Positions 16,078 to 25,175 of a DNA stretch of 64,000 nucleotides are shown piece by piece (position 1 is the stretch's first letter; each line of letters begins with the position of its first letter). The notes beneath the pieces are model-generated. The model did no database searches. It was not told the DNA's origin and saw only the letters and a list, made by a program, of their open reading frames with translations. Source of the DNA: Pseudoalteromonas flavipulchra NCIMB 2033 = ATCC BAA-314 (lineage in GTDB: Bacteria; Pseudomonadota; Gammaproteobacteria; Enterobacterales; Alteromonadaceae); assembly GCA_000814665.1 (NCBI GenBank), contig JWIH01000021.1:186001-250000 (forward strand), given 5' to 3'. The translations under genes and the position numbers were made by a program.

Positions 16078-17073
16078 TCATACTGGAGGGATTTCACACA
16101 GCTCGTAAAATTTTTGCCACCATTTTACGTGTGCTTTCGCAGAATCTTTAAGGTTATCCAAGTGTTGTTGAAGCGTGAGCGGGTCGACAACGTTATTATT
16201 TTGATACAATAGGTGGATAGGTTGCCAGGCTGAGATCAACTCTTCCATAGAAAGAGAGAGCATCGCCTGATAAGGCTGAAGAATGGATAAATAATATTTG
16301 TTGAAGATATTGTTTATGATCTCTGCCTGCTTTTTATTTCCGCCACTTTTACAAAGGCCATCTCTCAGCCTAAGTTGTTGTAATTGGCTTGTAGTCACAT
16401 TATTCAGTTGAGTCTGCTTACGGACGCTCGTCACCAAAGATGAGATAAATCGCTGAGAAAGCACTTTTATAGCGGGTGTGAGTGTAGTTGGACTGAGATT
16501 TTCTGGCGTATCCATGTTTATTACTAGCTCTGCAAGCTCGTTAACGGCCTCTAGCATGTTGCTGTGGGCTGCTGGCAGCTCTAGCGGCACCTCTTCAGCG
16601 AGTAACAAACTCAAACTTGCCAATTCTCTTTCAAATGTCATCATATGAAGAAAGTAACGTGGAAGCTGTTGTTTCTTTTCCTGAACTGCTTGAGTTAATG
16701 TTTGTTGCAGCTCGTCGCTTGTGTTTGGGTGCTGAATGCAGTGAGGCGCTTGTTGGATAAATAAGATGTTGTATTTCAAGCGTTCGCTTGGGTAACTAAC
16801 TTTCCCTAATTGATTATTGTGCGCAGCGACGAGATTTGTGACTTTGCAGTGTCCAGCGGTCACGATGTCTAACATAGAGATAGTTAGCTCACTTGTCGGC
16901 AATGGTACTTTTTGTACCTCCGGATTGTAAAGTGGTGCTGTGTGTACCACCTCTATGTCAGTCGCGCTCGCCAAACGTTGTTGATATTCAACAGCAATAT
17001 CGCTCGGCTGCTTGCTGCAGCCGACCAAAGTAGAAAGTATTAGCGTACTAGCTATTCGCTTGACTAATCTCAA
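16078..17073 (-). CDS. DUF3080 family lipoprotein
   Basis: This 331-residue protein has an N-terminal lipoprotein signal (RIASTLILSTLVGC, lipobox LVGC) and so is anchored to a membrane leaflet in the envelope. The rest is largely helical with several conserved Cys (AGHCKV, APHCIQ, RDGLCK) and matches the DUF3080 family as I recall it, whose function is unknown. The start is TTG at 17073, which overlaps the end of the MATE exporter gene by 26 bases. The two genes are thus co-transcribed and probably translationally coupled, as commonly seen for this pair in Alteromonadales. Confidence 0.75.
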   Translation of the reverse strand: MRLVKRIASTLILSTLVGCSKQPSDIAVEYQQRLASATDIEVVHTAPLYNPEVQKVPLPTSELTISMLDIVTAGHCKVTNLVAAHNNQLGKVSYPSERLKYNILFIQQAPHCIQHPNTSDELQQTLTQAVQEKKQQLPRYFLHMMTFERELASLSLLLAEEVPLELPAAHSNMLEAVNELAELVINMDTPENLSPTTLTPAIKVLSQRFISSLVTSVRKQTQLNNVTTSQLQQLRLRDGLCKSGGNKKQAEIINNIFNKYYLSILQPYQAMLSLSMEELISAWQPIHLLYQNNNVVDPLTLQQHLDNLKDSAKAHVKWWQKFYELCEIPPV

Positions 17074-18406
17074 ATTTCACCCGTTTGTTTACGCATGTCA
17101 CCAATAATACTGCCGCCGTACTCAAGCCAATAATGATACCAATCCAAAAGCCTTGAGGACCCATCGCAGGCGTTATTAAATCGGTCTTTGCTAATACATA
17201 GCCTAACGAAAACCCAATTAGCCAATATGATACAAAGGTAACCCAAGATATTGGTTTAGTATATTTGAGCCCCCTTAACACACCATTTGCTGAGACTTGT
17301 AATGCATCGGGTAATTGATATAAACAAGCCAGTACCATAATGCTGGTTGCAAGAGCGGCTACTTCAGTATTGTTGGTATAGAGCCAAACAATCTGATCTC
17401 TTCCTATATACGTAATGAGTGCGACAAATAGTGCAATTAAGGTGGCCAAAAGAAACGCGGTATTCACTGAAAGTTTGAGTTGGTCTAAGGCTCCTTGTCC
17501 AGTTAGATTACCGATCCGTATTGCAATAGCCATCGACAAACTTAAAGGCATCATAAACAGCATAGTAGTGACGCTGGCAGCAATTTGGTGACCAGATACG
17601 GAAATAGGACCTAGATCTGCAATAAATAAAGGAATGCACGCGAATAGCGTAACTTCAAAGAAGGTTGCCAATGCAATTGGAAAGCCAAGTGCTGCAACAT
17701 ATTTCATCATAGATAGACTTGGTTTAGTAAAACCGCTGATTAGGGCCTTTCCATCTATGTGTTTACTCTTCAAGCTATATACCCACTGTGCAATTGCCAT
17801 TGACCAAAGCACGATAGATGTAGCGAGGCCACAGCCCGCACTACCAAGCGCTGGCGCACCAAATTTACCATAGATAAAAATATAGTTAGCAACGACATTG
17901 ATACAAAGACCAACAATGCTGATGTAAAAAGCAGGCTTTGTTTGCCCAACCCCTTCGGTGACATTGCGGTATACCGTGAAGATCAAAAAGCCCAATAGAC
18001 CCCATTTCACAAAATCAATATAGCCTTGAGCGAGGGTCTGAACATTCTCACTTGCTCCTATATTTGAAAAAACCATAGAAGTAAAGTTCGCTAAAACCAA
18101 ACCAACGGTAAAAAGCGCTAAAGCAAGATACAAGCTTTGCTGGAAAAATCGTTTGATCCCTGCGGTGTCATTAGCACCATGGCAATGCGCAACAATACTC
18201 GTAAGTGCAAGTAAGATCCCTTGTAAACTAAAAATCAAAGGGTTCCAAACACCCGTAGCAATAGAAAGAGCAGCTAAGTCTTCAGCACTGACTTGACCTG
18301 CCATCATCGTATCAACGACGGTCATTAAGACTAAAGTAACTTGAGCGAGAAAAACGGGGATCGCAAGTTGAAGCAAGCGTCTGGCTTCCCAAGTTGAAAA
18401 ATTCAT
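17048..18406 (-). CDS. MATE family multidrug/Na+ efflux transporter (NorM-like)
   Basis: This 452-residue inner-membrane protein with 12 predicted helices matches the MATE transporters that expel cationic drugs or metabolites in exchange for Na+ or H+. Family marks include the N-terminal IPVFLAQVTLVLMTVVDTMM, with the Asp and DTMMAG pattern of helix 1, and the repeated TxxVGQTKPAF-type loop (GVGQTKPAFYIS). The match is strongest to the NorM subgroup. It is divergent from riboflavin synthase, as in many gammaproteobacteria. Transported compounds cannot be inferred. Confidence 0.9.
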   Translation of the reverse strand: MNFSTWEARRLLQLAIPVFLAQVTLVLMTVVDTMMAGQVSAEDLAALSIATGVWNPLIFSLQGILLALTSIVAHCHGANDTAGIKRFFQQSLYLALALFTVGLVLANFTSMVFSNIGASENVQTLAQGYIDFVKWGLLGFLIFTVYRNVTEGVGQTKPAFYISIVGLCINVVANYIFIYGKFGAPALGSAGCGLATSIVLWSMAIAQWVYSLKSKHIDGKALISGFTKPSLSMMKYVAALGFPIALATFFEVTLFACIPLFIADLGPISVSGHQIAASVTTMLFMMPLSLSMAIAIRIGNLTGQGALDQLKLSVNTAFLLATLIALFVALITYIGRDQIVWLYTNNTEVAALATSIMVLACLYQLPDALQVSANGVLRGLKYTKPISWVTFVSYWLIGFSLGYVLAKTDLITPAMGPQGFWIGIIIGLSTAAVLLVTCVNKRVKFEISQANS

Positions 18407-18581
18407 GGTGAGATACTACTTAAGGCGTAAAAACGTTAGTTTATTTTAGTGCTTTGTTTTAAGCAAAATTTTGCGGCTAGCAGTCGCAACTATTTTTATC
18501 TAGTTGGATATTCAATATAAATTAAGTACATCTCTTATTGCGATTTCGCTACAATCTCAAGGATAAACTAAGAGGGTAGAT

Positions 18582-19223
18582 ATGTTTACAGGAATTGTTC
18601 AAACAAAAGCGACGGTGGTGTCGGCAAAGCAGGTCGATAATATTTTAAAATTAGTTATTTCTGTTGGTGCTGAATACCTCGATAAGCTGACCTTGGGTGC
18701 GAGTATCGCAATTAACGGATGTTGCCTAACTGTGGTGCACTTCGAACAGCCAGAAAATGACGTGGTAGGACAAGTTTGCTTTGATGTGATTGATGAAACA
18801 TTGAGACTCACTAATCTAGGTGAGGTACAAAGAGGGTCGCAGGTAAATTTTGAACGCTCGATGACATTTGGTACAGAACTCGGCGGACATATAATTTCAG
18901 GTCATATTCAAACAAGCGCGAATATCAGTGAAATACATCACAACGAAGGTAATTGTAGGATGCATGTAGCCTTGCCAGAAGTGTGGCATAAGTATGTTAT
19001 GTACAAAGGCTTTATCGCGGTAAACGGTGCGAGCTTGACTGTGGGGGAGCTTGATCATACCGGCTTTTGGTTACACCTAATACCTGAAACGCTGACGCTT
19101 ACCAATTTGGGTATAATGCGTGTGGGAGATACTGTGAATATTGAGATTGACCAACAAACCTATACGATTATTAATACCGTTGAAAACTACATGAAAAAGC
19201 AAACTCTATTGAAGCACAACTAG
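18582..19223 (+). CDS. ribE: Riboflavin synthase alpha subunit
   Basis: The enzyme dismutates two molecules of 6,7-dimethyl-8-ribityllumazine to give riboflavin. The 213-residue protein has the diagnostic start MFTGIVQTKA and two similar lumazine-binding repeats (residues 1-97 and 98-195). These carry GCCLTV in the first repeat, GASLTVG in the second, and GGHIISGHIQT at the junction. The ATG at 18582 has AGAGGGT upstream. No FMN riboswitch is recognisable in the 175-bp upstream gap, so the gene seems constitutive. E. coli nomenclature calls the same enzyme ribC. Confidence 0.97.
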   Translation: MFTGIVQTKATVVSAKQVDNILKLVISVGAEYLDKLTLGASIAINGCCLTVVHFEQPENDVVGQVCFDVIDETLRLTNLGEVQRGSQVNFERSMTFGTELGGHIISGHIQTSANISEIHHNEGNCRMHVALPEVWHKYVMYKGFIAVNGASLTVGELDHTGFWLHLIPETLTLTNLGIMRVGDTVNIEIDQQTYTIINTVENYMKKQTLLKHN

Positions 19224-19295
19224 TACCTTGCCCGAGTAATACCCTTTACGTCTATCTGTAGGCACCAAAAGTACAGGCTGATGTTGTGCCAACCT

Positions 19296-19328
19296 GATAA
19301 GCAGCTCGCAAATGAGCTGCCCTTTATC
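19296..19328. terminator. Probable bidirectional terminator hairpin
   Basis: GCAGCTC-GCAAAT-GAGCTGC forms a perfect 7-bp stem, extended outwards by GATAA/TTATC. It lies in the convergent gap between riboflavin synthase and the CPXCG gene. The T-run is weak on both sides. Confidence 0.5.
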
Positions 19329-19347
19329 TATAGCACTTCTGCTTTGG

Positions 19348-19551
19348 TTAAAACACTTGCTCGTCGTCGCTATCAACCCTAAGCTCAAGCTTATTGTGCA
19401 GTTGGTCTAAGTGCATATTTAGGTGTATTGGATTGCAACAAGCAGCACAGTCTTCGTAGTAGTCCTGATCGCCTTCACTCGCATCAAGATTGACAAAAAT
19501 ATGATGTCCACAATGCGGACATTCAATACGTTGTTGATATAGGTTTTTCAT
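19348..19551 (-). CDS. CPXCG motif-containing cysteine-rich protein
   Basis: This is a 67-residue acidic protein with two cysteine pairs, ECPHCGHH near the N-terminus and EDCAACCNPI in the middle, which together suit one zinc-ribbon-like site. It matches the small Cys-rich CPXCG family of unknown function widespread in gammaproteobacteria. The start at 19551 (MKNLYQQRIECPHCG) is preferred over the longer frame because GGAGGG lies just before it. A role in metal or nucleic-acid binding is possible but not shown. Confidence 0.85.
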   Translation of the reverse strand: MKNLYQQRIECPHCGHHIFVNLDASEGDQDYYEDCAACCNPIHLNMHLDQLHNKLELRVDSDDEQVF

Positions 19552-19621
19552 TGGCCCTCCACCTGAATTGGCCAAACTAAATATCTTTTAACTATAGCGC
19601 ATTGTGACGAAAATATGGCAG

Positions 19622-20476
19622 TTATTTGAGCAGGGCTTGTACTTGTTCAGCCGCGTCCCGTATGTACTTGCCAGCAAACAAGTTTGCTTGCACTAAAAGA
19701 GGATATAAGCGATAAATGTCTAATCGCTCATGTGCATTTTCTGCGAGTGGATAGATAGACTCGTAACCACGATAGAAGTCATCTGGCAGCGGAGCGAATA
19801 ACGAAGCCATAGCAATATCAACTTCTCTATCACCGTAATAGCAAGCTGGGGAAAATAGCACGGGTTTTTGATGGCTAAAGCCAATGTTACCATGCCAAAA
19901 ATTACCATGAACCAGAGACGGTTGAACTTGGTGCGGAAGGAGTGGCTTAAGCTGCTCCACAAACGTATCAATATCAGTGAGGGTAATCCCTTTTTCAGCA
20001 AGCAATTGCAGTTGCCAACCAATTCTTTCCTCAGCAAAAAAAACTTCCCATTTTTTGTGCCATTGATTTGGTTGCGGAAGCTCATGAATATAATTATCTT
20101 CTTCTAGGCCGTACATTTCCTGTTCATGACGTTGGTGCATTTTAGCAAGGCTTTGACCGCACTCAAGCCAGTTTTCATTGCGATGATCAAGTTCTAACCA
20201 TTCCAGCACAATAAAGCAGAACTCAACACTCGTACCTAGGGTAATTGTATCGGCCACAAGGAAATCAGAGTCGCGAATAAGCTTTTCACGATTAGATGCT
20301 TCACATTCAAATCGCTCTAAAGCCTGAATTGGAGCAACTTTGACCAAAAATTGATGGGTATCGTCTGCAATCTTATAAAGTTTTTTAGACCCATAACTTT
20401 TTAAGGTTTGCTTTGAAGTAAACTCAAAAGTGTCATGGAGAGATTCAGAGATTTGTTGGTTGACTTTGTTCCACAT
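19622..20476 (-). CDS. Fructosamine kinase family protein
   Basis: This 284-residue protein matches the FN3K-related kinase family, which phosphorylates ketosamines formed by glycation so that they decompose, a protein-repair activity. Family signatures seen: LVKVAPIQALERFECEA near residue 45 (ATP-binding lysine region), the catalytic loop LVHGNFWHGNIGF (about residue 195, compared with HGDLWxGN in the family), and CYYGDREVDIAMASLF (the DREVDxAM motif). The usual Asp of HGDLW is Asn here (HGNFW), which may reduce activity; other key residues are intact. The gene stands alone, with the CPXCG gene on the same strand 70 bp downstream. Confidence 0.9.
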   Translation of the reverse strand: MWNKVNQQISESLHDTFEFTSKQTLKSYGSKKLYKIADDTHQFLVKVAPIQALERFECEASNREKLIRDSDFLVADTITLGTSVEFCFIVLEWLELDHRNENWLECGQSLAKMHQRHEQEMYGLEEDNYIHELPQPNQWHKKWEVFFAEERIGWQLQLLAEKGITLTDIDTFVEQLKPLLPHQVQPSLVHGNFWHGNIGFSHQKPVLFSPACYYGDREVDIAMASLFAPLPDDFYRGYESIYPLAENAHERLDIYRLYPLLVQANLFAGKYIRDAAEQVQALLK

Positions 20477-20601
20477 AAGTTAGATCCAACATATTCACTT
20501 ACTCTAAAATATGGTTGAAATTCTCAAGATCACAAATACTTGAGGCCTTTTTCTAAAAAAAATAAAATATCGCGTCTGTCATTTTATCCAAGGGAAGTAC
20601 A

Positions 20602-21294
20602 TTGAATAAAAATATCATCACCAATTTACTCGCGATACTGCTAACAGGTACTGGCTTCGCACTAGAAAACGACGTGTTGTTTTCGGTTGGATTGTTTGCT
20701 CTATCTGGTGCTCTGACGAATTGGTTAGCAGTACATATGTTATTTGAGAAAGTGCCTTTCCTCTATGGTTCAGGGATTATTACGCTTAAGTTCGAATCGT
20801 TTAAAGCATCGATTCGAGAGCTCATTTTGAGCGAGTTTTTTAGTAAAGAAAAACTAGGAAAATTTCTCGGCAAGGAGCATCCAAAGTTTGACTTGGCGCC
20901 GATAGCCAATAAAGTCGATTTAAATCCAGCGTTTGACCGTTTGTTAAGTGTCATTGATGCGTCGCAATTTGGTGCGATGCTGCAGATGTTTGGTGGGACT
21001 GAAGCTGTACAACCGCTGCGAGAGCCATTTATTGAGAAAATGCGATTAGCAATAGTTGAGCTCGGTGAACAGCCTGAGTTTGATGCTGCAATTAGTGAGT
21101 CGCTTAGTAACGGTCTACTCGGTGATGATTTACATCAAACCATTGAAAAAGCGGTAGATGAGCGACTTAATGAGCTAACGCCGAAAATGGTAAAGGAGAT
21201 TGTACAAAACATGATTAAGACTCACTTAGGTTGGTTAGTTGTATGGGGAGGCGTCTTTGGGGGTCTATTTGGGTTATTGGCTGCAGTTGTATAG
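20602..21294 (+). CDS. DUF445 family membrane protein
   Basis: The 230-residue protein has two N-terminal membrane helices (about 5-22 and 26-48), a soluble helical domain and a C-terminal helix (GWLVVWGGVFGGLFGLLAAV). The opening GALTNWLAVHMLFEKVPFLYGSG is the family hallmark of DUF445 (compare TNxxAVxMLF). Function is unknown; members are sometimes placed near cell-envelope genes. The start is TTG at 20602 with AAGGGAAG ideally spaced upstream; no ATG fits. Confidence 0.85.
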   Translation: MNKNIITNLLAILLTGTGFALENDVLFSVGLFALSGALTNWLAVHMLFEKVPFLYGSGIITLKFESFKASIRELILSEFFSKEKLGKFLGKEHPKFDLAPIANKVDLNPAFDRLLSVIDASQFGAMLQMFGGTEAVQPLREPFIEKMRLAIVELGEQPEFDAAISESLSNGLLGDDLHQTIEKAVDERLNELTPKMVKEIVQNMIKTHLGWLVVWGGVFGGLFGLLAAVV

Positions 21295-21307
21295 CTGAAC
21301 AAAGAAA

Positions 21308-21343
21308 AAGGCGCAGTCAGGGATTGCTACGCCTTGCTTTTTT
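21308..21343 (+). terminator. Rho-independent terminator after the DUF445 gene
   Basis: An AAGGCG/CGCCTT stem with an additional inner stem (GCAGT/ATTGC) is followed by GCTTTTTTG. It lies 14 bases after the DUF445 stop and separates it from the convergent DUF3718 gene. Confidence 0.7.
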
Positions 21344-21365
21344 GTTTACAAACATGTCGACATGG

Positions 21366-21710
21366 CTACTTTGAACCTGAGACAAAAATGGTCTTTTTAT
21401 CAAGTTTAGCGATGTCTTTAATACTGGTTTCTACATTACTGTCTACACCAAGGAAGTCCGCAGCCTTATTAAATCCGTAGGTTGCTGCAAATTTGCCGAC
21501 TGGCATATCATTACAGTGTAGTTTTTCTTCTACAACACGTCTTTTTAGGTGGTTCTCTTTAATGGTGTGGAACAAGTGAATCTTATTGTCTTTGACTACC
21601 GACATACAAACTTTAGTCGCTTTACTATTATCCGCAGCAACAAAGTCTGCCGCAGATGCGGTACCTGCGATCAAAAGCGAGGTTGCACATACTAAATTGA
21701 ACAGTTTCAT
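21366..21710 (-). CDS. DUF3718 family exported protein
   Basis: This 114-residue protein has a signal peptide (MKLFNLVCATSLLIAGTASA, cut before ADF). The mature part has two cysteines (VCMSVV and LHCNDM) that could form a disulfide, and a pattern matching the DUF3718 family of small periplasmic proteins in Alteromonadales, function unknown. The ATG at 21710 has AAGGAGC upstream. It stands alone, convergent with DUF445. Confidence 0.75.
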   Translation of the reverse strand: MKLFNLVCATSLLIAGTASAADFVAADNSKATKVCMSVVKDNKIHLFHTIKENHLKRRVVEEKLHCNDMPVGKFAATYGFNKAADFLGVDSNVETSIKDIAKLDKKTIFVSGSK

Positions 21711-22153
21711 GGTTAGCTCCTTGGCTATCTCTAGGACACGTTCTTAGTATTACTAAAGTTGCTGCAGAATGCTGTAAATCAAGTAATTCCGAATGTAATA
21801 GAGTATGTCAAATGTGTGCAGGCTTTCTATCTATCTGTAAAGTAATAAATTATTTTGTTTCTAAGGATACAAATAGCAAAAACTTTTTTCACTATAAAAT
21901 ACCATTATCGATAATTTAACACTTCATTCTTAGATTTACTTCCTCTTTGTTACTTATGCCACTTGATGTGTCAAAACGTGTCAATATTGACGCTAATTTA
22001 CATTCAGTTATGGCAACTAAGGCTTTTCTAAATTACTCACTGATGACAACATGCGTTATAATGTTCGGACGTTCGTCGTAATTACTTGTCACTAAAACTC
22101 ATAATTGCGTAAAGTGCGATGGCATGAGTTAAAGTCACAAAAAAACAATAGAG
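21711..22153. other. Intergenic region with promoter of the amidohydrolase pair
   Basis: This is a 443-bp AT-rich gap without a gene. A candidate forward promoter is TATAAT at 22057-22062 with TTACTC 18 bp upstream (22033-22038). A near-repeat TGTCAAAACGTGTCAA is seen at 21969-21984. Nothing else is recognised. Confidence 0.4.
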
Positions 22154-23545
22154 ATGACAAAAATGTATAAATTTGCTCCCTCCCTAGTCGTAGCTGGCAT
22201 TGCCGCAGCTTTGATGGGCTGTCAGGATAACGGCCCACAAAAAGAAAAAGTTACCATAGAGAAAAACCCATACCCAAGTACCTACAAGCCTGTACCTTCT
22301 CAGTCCACCCTAATCACTAATGCTACCGTTTTAACCGGAACGGGTGAAAAAATAGAACAAGGTGATGTATTTATTGTTGACGGTAAAATCAAGCAAGTTG
22401 GTAAAGACCTATCTGTCACGGCAGATATTACCATTGATGCTGAAGGCAAATGGGTAACACCTGGCATTATCGATGTGCACTCTCATTTAGGAGCTTACCC
22501 CAGCCCAAGTGTAGAATCGCACAGTGATGGCAATGAAATGATTAACCCTAATACTTCTCAAGTATGGGTTGAGCATTCTGTATGGCCGCAAGATCCAGGC
22601 TTTAACCGAGCTAGAGAAGGTGGGATCACCACGCTACAAATCTTACCTGGCTCTGCAAACCTATTTGGTGGTCGTGGTGTTACCTTAAAGAATGTGCCGG
22701 CACCAACAATGCAGGCAATGAAATTCCCAGATGCGCCATATGGGTTAAAGATGGCATGTGGTGAGAATCCAAAGCGTGTATACGGCTCCAAAGGTGTTGC
22801 CCCTTATACTCGTATGGGTAACATGGCAGGATATCGTGAAGCTTGGGTTGAAGCTGGTGAATATAAGCGCGCTTGGGAACAGTACGAAGCCGAATATGCT
22901 GCTGGATTGAATCCGGATGCACCAAAACGTGATATCAAGTTCGATACGCTTCGTGGTGTGCTAGATGGTGAAATCTTGATCCATAACCATTGTTATAAAG
23001 CAGAAGAAATGGCAATGATGATCGACTTGTCTAAAGAGTTTGGTTATCACGCAGGGACGTTCCACCACGGTATTGAAGCATACAAGATTGCAGATCTGTT
23101 AGGTGAAAACGGTAATTGTGCTGCACTGTGGCCAGATTGGTGGGGCTTTAAGATGGAAGCCTATGATATGGTTCAGGAAAATGTAGCAATTGTAGATGCA
23201 GTGAAAAACTCATGTGCGATAGTTCATTCTGATTCAGATACCACAATCCAACGCTTGAATCATGAAGCCGCAAAAGTGATGAACACAGCTAACCAGTCTG
23301 GCTTTAACATCAACGAGCAGCATGCAATTAAGTGGATCACCTCGAACGCAGCTAAATCGTTAGGCATTCAGGATAAAACTGGATCGCTTGAGCAAGGCAA
23401 ACAAGCCGATGTAGTAATTTGGAACACCAATCCGTTCAGCGTGTACTCTCGTGCAGAGCAGGTCTTTGTAGATGGTGGTAAAGTCTATGATCGTCACGAT
23501 GAAAAATATCAAGCGGTTAGTGATTTTATGTTAGGTCAAAAGTAA
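22154..23545 (+). CDS. Amidohydrolase family lipoprotein (metal-dependent)
   Basis: The 463-residue protein has a lipoprotein signal (lipobox LMGC, Cys23), so it is a membrane-anchored envelope enzyme. The amidohydrolase domain is imidazolonepropionase/dihydroorotase-like. The metal-binding HxH is present in GIIDVHSHLG (His109, His111), with later His candidates in ILIHNHC and TFHHGIEAY and the C-terminal Asp in IVHSDSDT. The small beta-sandwich is completed by GSLEQGKQADVVIWNTNPF. This subgroup typically cleaves amides, perhaps peptide-like substrates; the true substrate is unknown. It is followed after 12 bp by a second family member with which it probably works. Confidence 0.85.
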   Translation: MTKMYKFAPSLVVAGIAAALMGCQDNGPQKEKVTIEKNPYPSTYKPVPSQSTLITNATVLTGTGEKIEQGDVFIVDGKIKQVGKDLSVTADITIDAEGKWVTPGIIDVHSHLGAYPSPSVESHSDGNEMINPNTSQVWVEHSVWPQDPGFNRAREGGITTLQILPGSANLFGGRGVTLKNVPAPTMQAMKFPDAPYGLKMACGENPKRVYGSKGVAPYTRMGNMAGYREAWVEAGEYKRAWEQYEAEYAAGLNPDAPKRDIKFDTLRGVLDGEILIHNHCYKAEEMAMMIDLSKEFGYHAGTFHHGIEAYKIADLLGENGNCAALWPDWWGFKMEAYDMVQENVAIVDAVKNSCAIVHSDSDTTIQRLNHEAAKVMNTANQSGFNINEQHAIKWITSNAAKSLGIQDKTGSLEQGKQADVVIWNTNPFSVYSRAEQVFVDGGKVYDRHDEKYQAVSDFMLGQK

Positions 23546-23557
23546 GGAGTTGATGAG

Positions 23558-24787
23558 ATGAAAACCATGAAACTAACCATGATCACTAGCGCATTGCTAG
23601 CTCACTCTGTAGCTTTTGCCAATGTTACCGCAATTACTAATGCAACGATCCATACCGCGACAGATGCGGGCGTACTTGAAGGTGCGACTTTAGTTATCGA
23701 GAACGGTAAAATAAAAGCGATTAACCCAGATAACGTGACTGCTGATGTAACGATTGACGCCAGCGGTAAGGTTGTCACTCCAGGCTTTATCGGCTCAATG
23801 AACCAGCTTGGTTTAGTTGAAGTCGGTGCTGTTGCTGCTTCTCGTGATGCTGGTGATGACGATGCCGGCGTAGACTTTGACGCAAGCACCGCATTTAATC
23901 CACGTAGTAGCTTAATTGCCTATGCAAGAAAAGGCGGTGTAACGCAAAACTTTGTCGCACCTTGGGGTGGTAAAAGTGAGTTTGCAGGGCTTGGTTTTGT
24001 TGTTGACTTATCTGGTGAATTTAACAGTGTGACTGACAAGCAAACAGCGTTAATTATTCATCTGGGTGCCAAAAGCAAAGGGTCTCGTGCAAAAGCGTTA
24101 GATAACGTTGTTAAAAAGCTTGAGGCACAGCAAGAAAAGCTTGCTAAGAAAGACAAAAAAGACGAGGGAAAACCGAGTTCAGAAGAACAAGTGTTAACTC
24201 AAGTGCTTGCGGGTGATATGCCTGTGATTGCAACGCTTTCAAGAGCGTCGGATATTCTTGAAGCGATTAAGCTAAAAGAAAAGTTTGGTTTAGATCTGAT
24301 TATTCAGGGTGCAGATGATGCGGTAGTGGTCGCTGAGCAATTAGCTGAGGCGAAAGTACCTGTTATTTTGAGTGCGGTATCAAATCTACCAGCTAGCTTT
24401 GACTCAATGCATGCAAGTCTAGATAACGCAGGTAAGCTTGAGAAAGCGGGTGTCAATGTCATCCTGTCAATTGGTGGTGACGGTAGTCATAACGTCTACC
24501 AGCTACGCTTTGATGCGGGTATTGCTGTAGCAAATGGCATGAGTCATGAAGGCGCACTTAAGGCGGTTACCGCTAACCCCGCGAAAGCACTGGGCATTGA
24601 TGGCGGTGTGATTGAAGCTGGTAAACGTGCAGACATCGTAATGTGGAGTGCGGATCCTTTCGAATTTAGCACCACAATCGATAAAATCTGGATCAATGGT
24701 GAGGAAGTGTCTACTGAGTCACGCCACGATAAACTAAGAGACAGATATACAACAGATTCTGATATGCCTAGAGCGTATACGAAGTAA
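23558..24787 (+). CDS. Amidohydrolase family protein lacking the HxH motif
   Basis: The 409-residue exported protein (signal peptide to about residue 21) matches the same amidohydrolase fold, with N-terminal strands NATIHTATDAGVLEGATLVI and C-terminal VIEAGKRADIVMWSADPF. At the HxH site it reads GFIGSMNQLG, so both metal-binding histidines are replaced (Met81, Gln83), and the later metal His/Asp segments are also missing. It is therefore likely a non-catalytic partner or regulatory subunit of the gene upstream. The Lys-rich insert around residue 190-215 is poorly conserved. A terminator follows. Confidence 0.8.
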   Translation: MKTMKLTMITSALLAHSVAFANVTAITNATIHTATDAGVLEGATLVIENGKIKAINPDNVTADVTIDASGKVVTPGFIGSMNQLGLVEVGAVAASRDAGDDDAGVDFDASTAFNPRSSLIAYARKGGVTQNFVAPWGGKSEFAGLGFVVDLSGEFNSVTDKQTALIIHLGAKSKGSRAKALDNVVKKLEAQQEKLAKKDKKDEGKPSSEEQVLTQVLAGDMPVIATLSRASDILEAIKLKEKFGLDLIIQGADDAVVVAEQLAEAKVPVILSAVSNLPASFDSMHASLDNAGKLEKAGVNVILSIGGDGSHNVYQLRFDAGIAVANGMSHEGALKAVTANPAKALGIDGGVIEAGKRADIVMWSADPFEFSTTIDKIWINGEEVSTESRHDKLRDRYTTDSDMPRAYTK

Positions 24788-24800
24788 CGTTTTTATACAG

Positions 24801-24824
24801 GGCCTCATTTGAGGCCTTTTTTAA
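24801..24824 (+). terminator. Rho-independent terminator after the amidohydrolase pair
   Basis: GGCCTC-ATTT-GAGGCC is followed by TTTTTTAA, 14 bases after the stop of the second amidohydrolase gene. It also faces the end of tusE. Confidence 0.85.
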
Positions 24825-24840
24825 TTCGGTTTGTCCCGTC

Positions 24841-25170
24841 CTAAATACACTTGGCGGGTTTTGGCAATCCTGCTATTTTTGTTGCTTGTTTAGCTGGGCC
24901 TTTTGGAAATAACTTATATAAATAGATGCTATTACCTTTATCCTCACCTAGTGCTTTAGCCATTGCCTTTACCAGCATACGGATCGCGGGGCTGGTGTTG
25001 TATTCGAGATAAAAACTTCTCACAAACTCAATGACTTCCCAGTGAGCATCTGAAAGCTCAATGTTTTCCTCTGCGGCTAGAAGCGGTGCTAAGTCTTTAG
25101 ACCATTGAGTATGGTCTAGCAAATAGCCTTGTTTATCTGTCTCGATAGTTTGGTTGTTAAATTCTAGCAT
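24841..25170 (-). CDS. tusE: Sulfurtransferase TusE (DsrC family)
   Basis: TusE accepts sulfur from the TusBCD complex and passes it to MnmA for 2-thiolation of the wobble uridine (s2U34) in tRNA. Counted from the ATG at 25170 the protein has 109 residues, with the catalytic cysteine as penultimate residue (PAKCI, Cys108), exactly as in E. coli TusE. The family signature [19 protein letters not shown] is clear. The longer reading from a TTG at 25182 is unlikely. It is the last gene of tusDCBE, five bases after the tusB stop. Confidence 0.95.
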   Translation of the reverse strand: MLEFNNQTIETDKQGYLLDHTQWSKDLAPLLAAEENIELSDAHWEVIEFVRSFYLEYNTSPAIRMLVKAMAKALGEDKGNSIYLYKLFPKGPAKQATKIAGLPKPAKCI

Positions 25171-25175
25171 GATGA

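Noticed and set aside
18407..18581. FMN riboswitch before riboflavin synthase
   Set aside because: The 175-bp gap is too AT-rich and lacks the conserved RFN blocks; no multi-stem structure is apparent.
19206..19388. Extra reverse-strand small gene after riboflavin synthase
   Set aside because: It overlaps the CPXCG gene end and the terminator hairpin and has no ribosome binding site.
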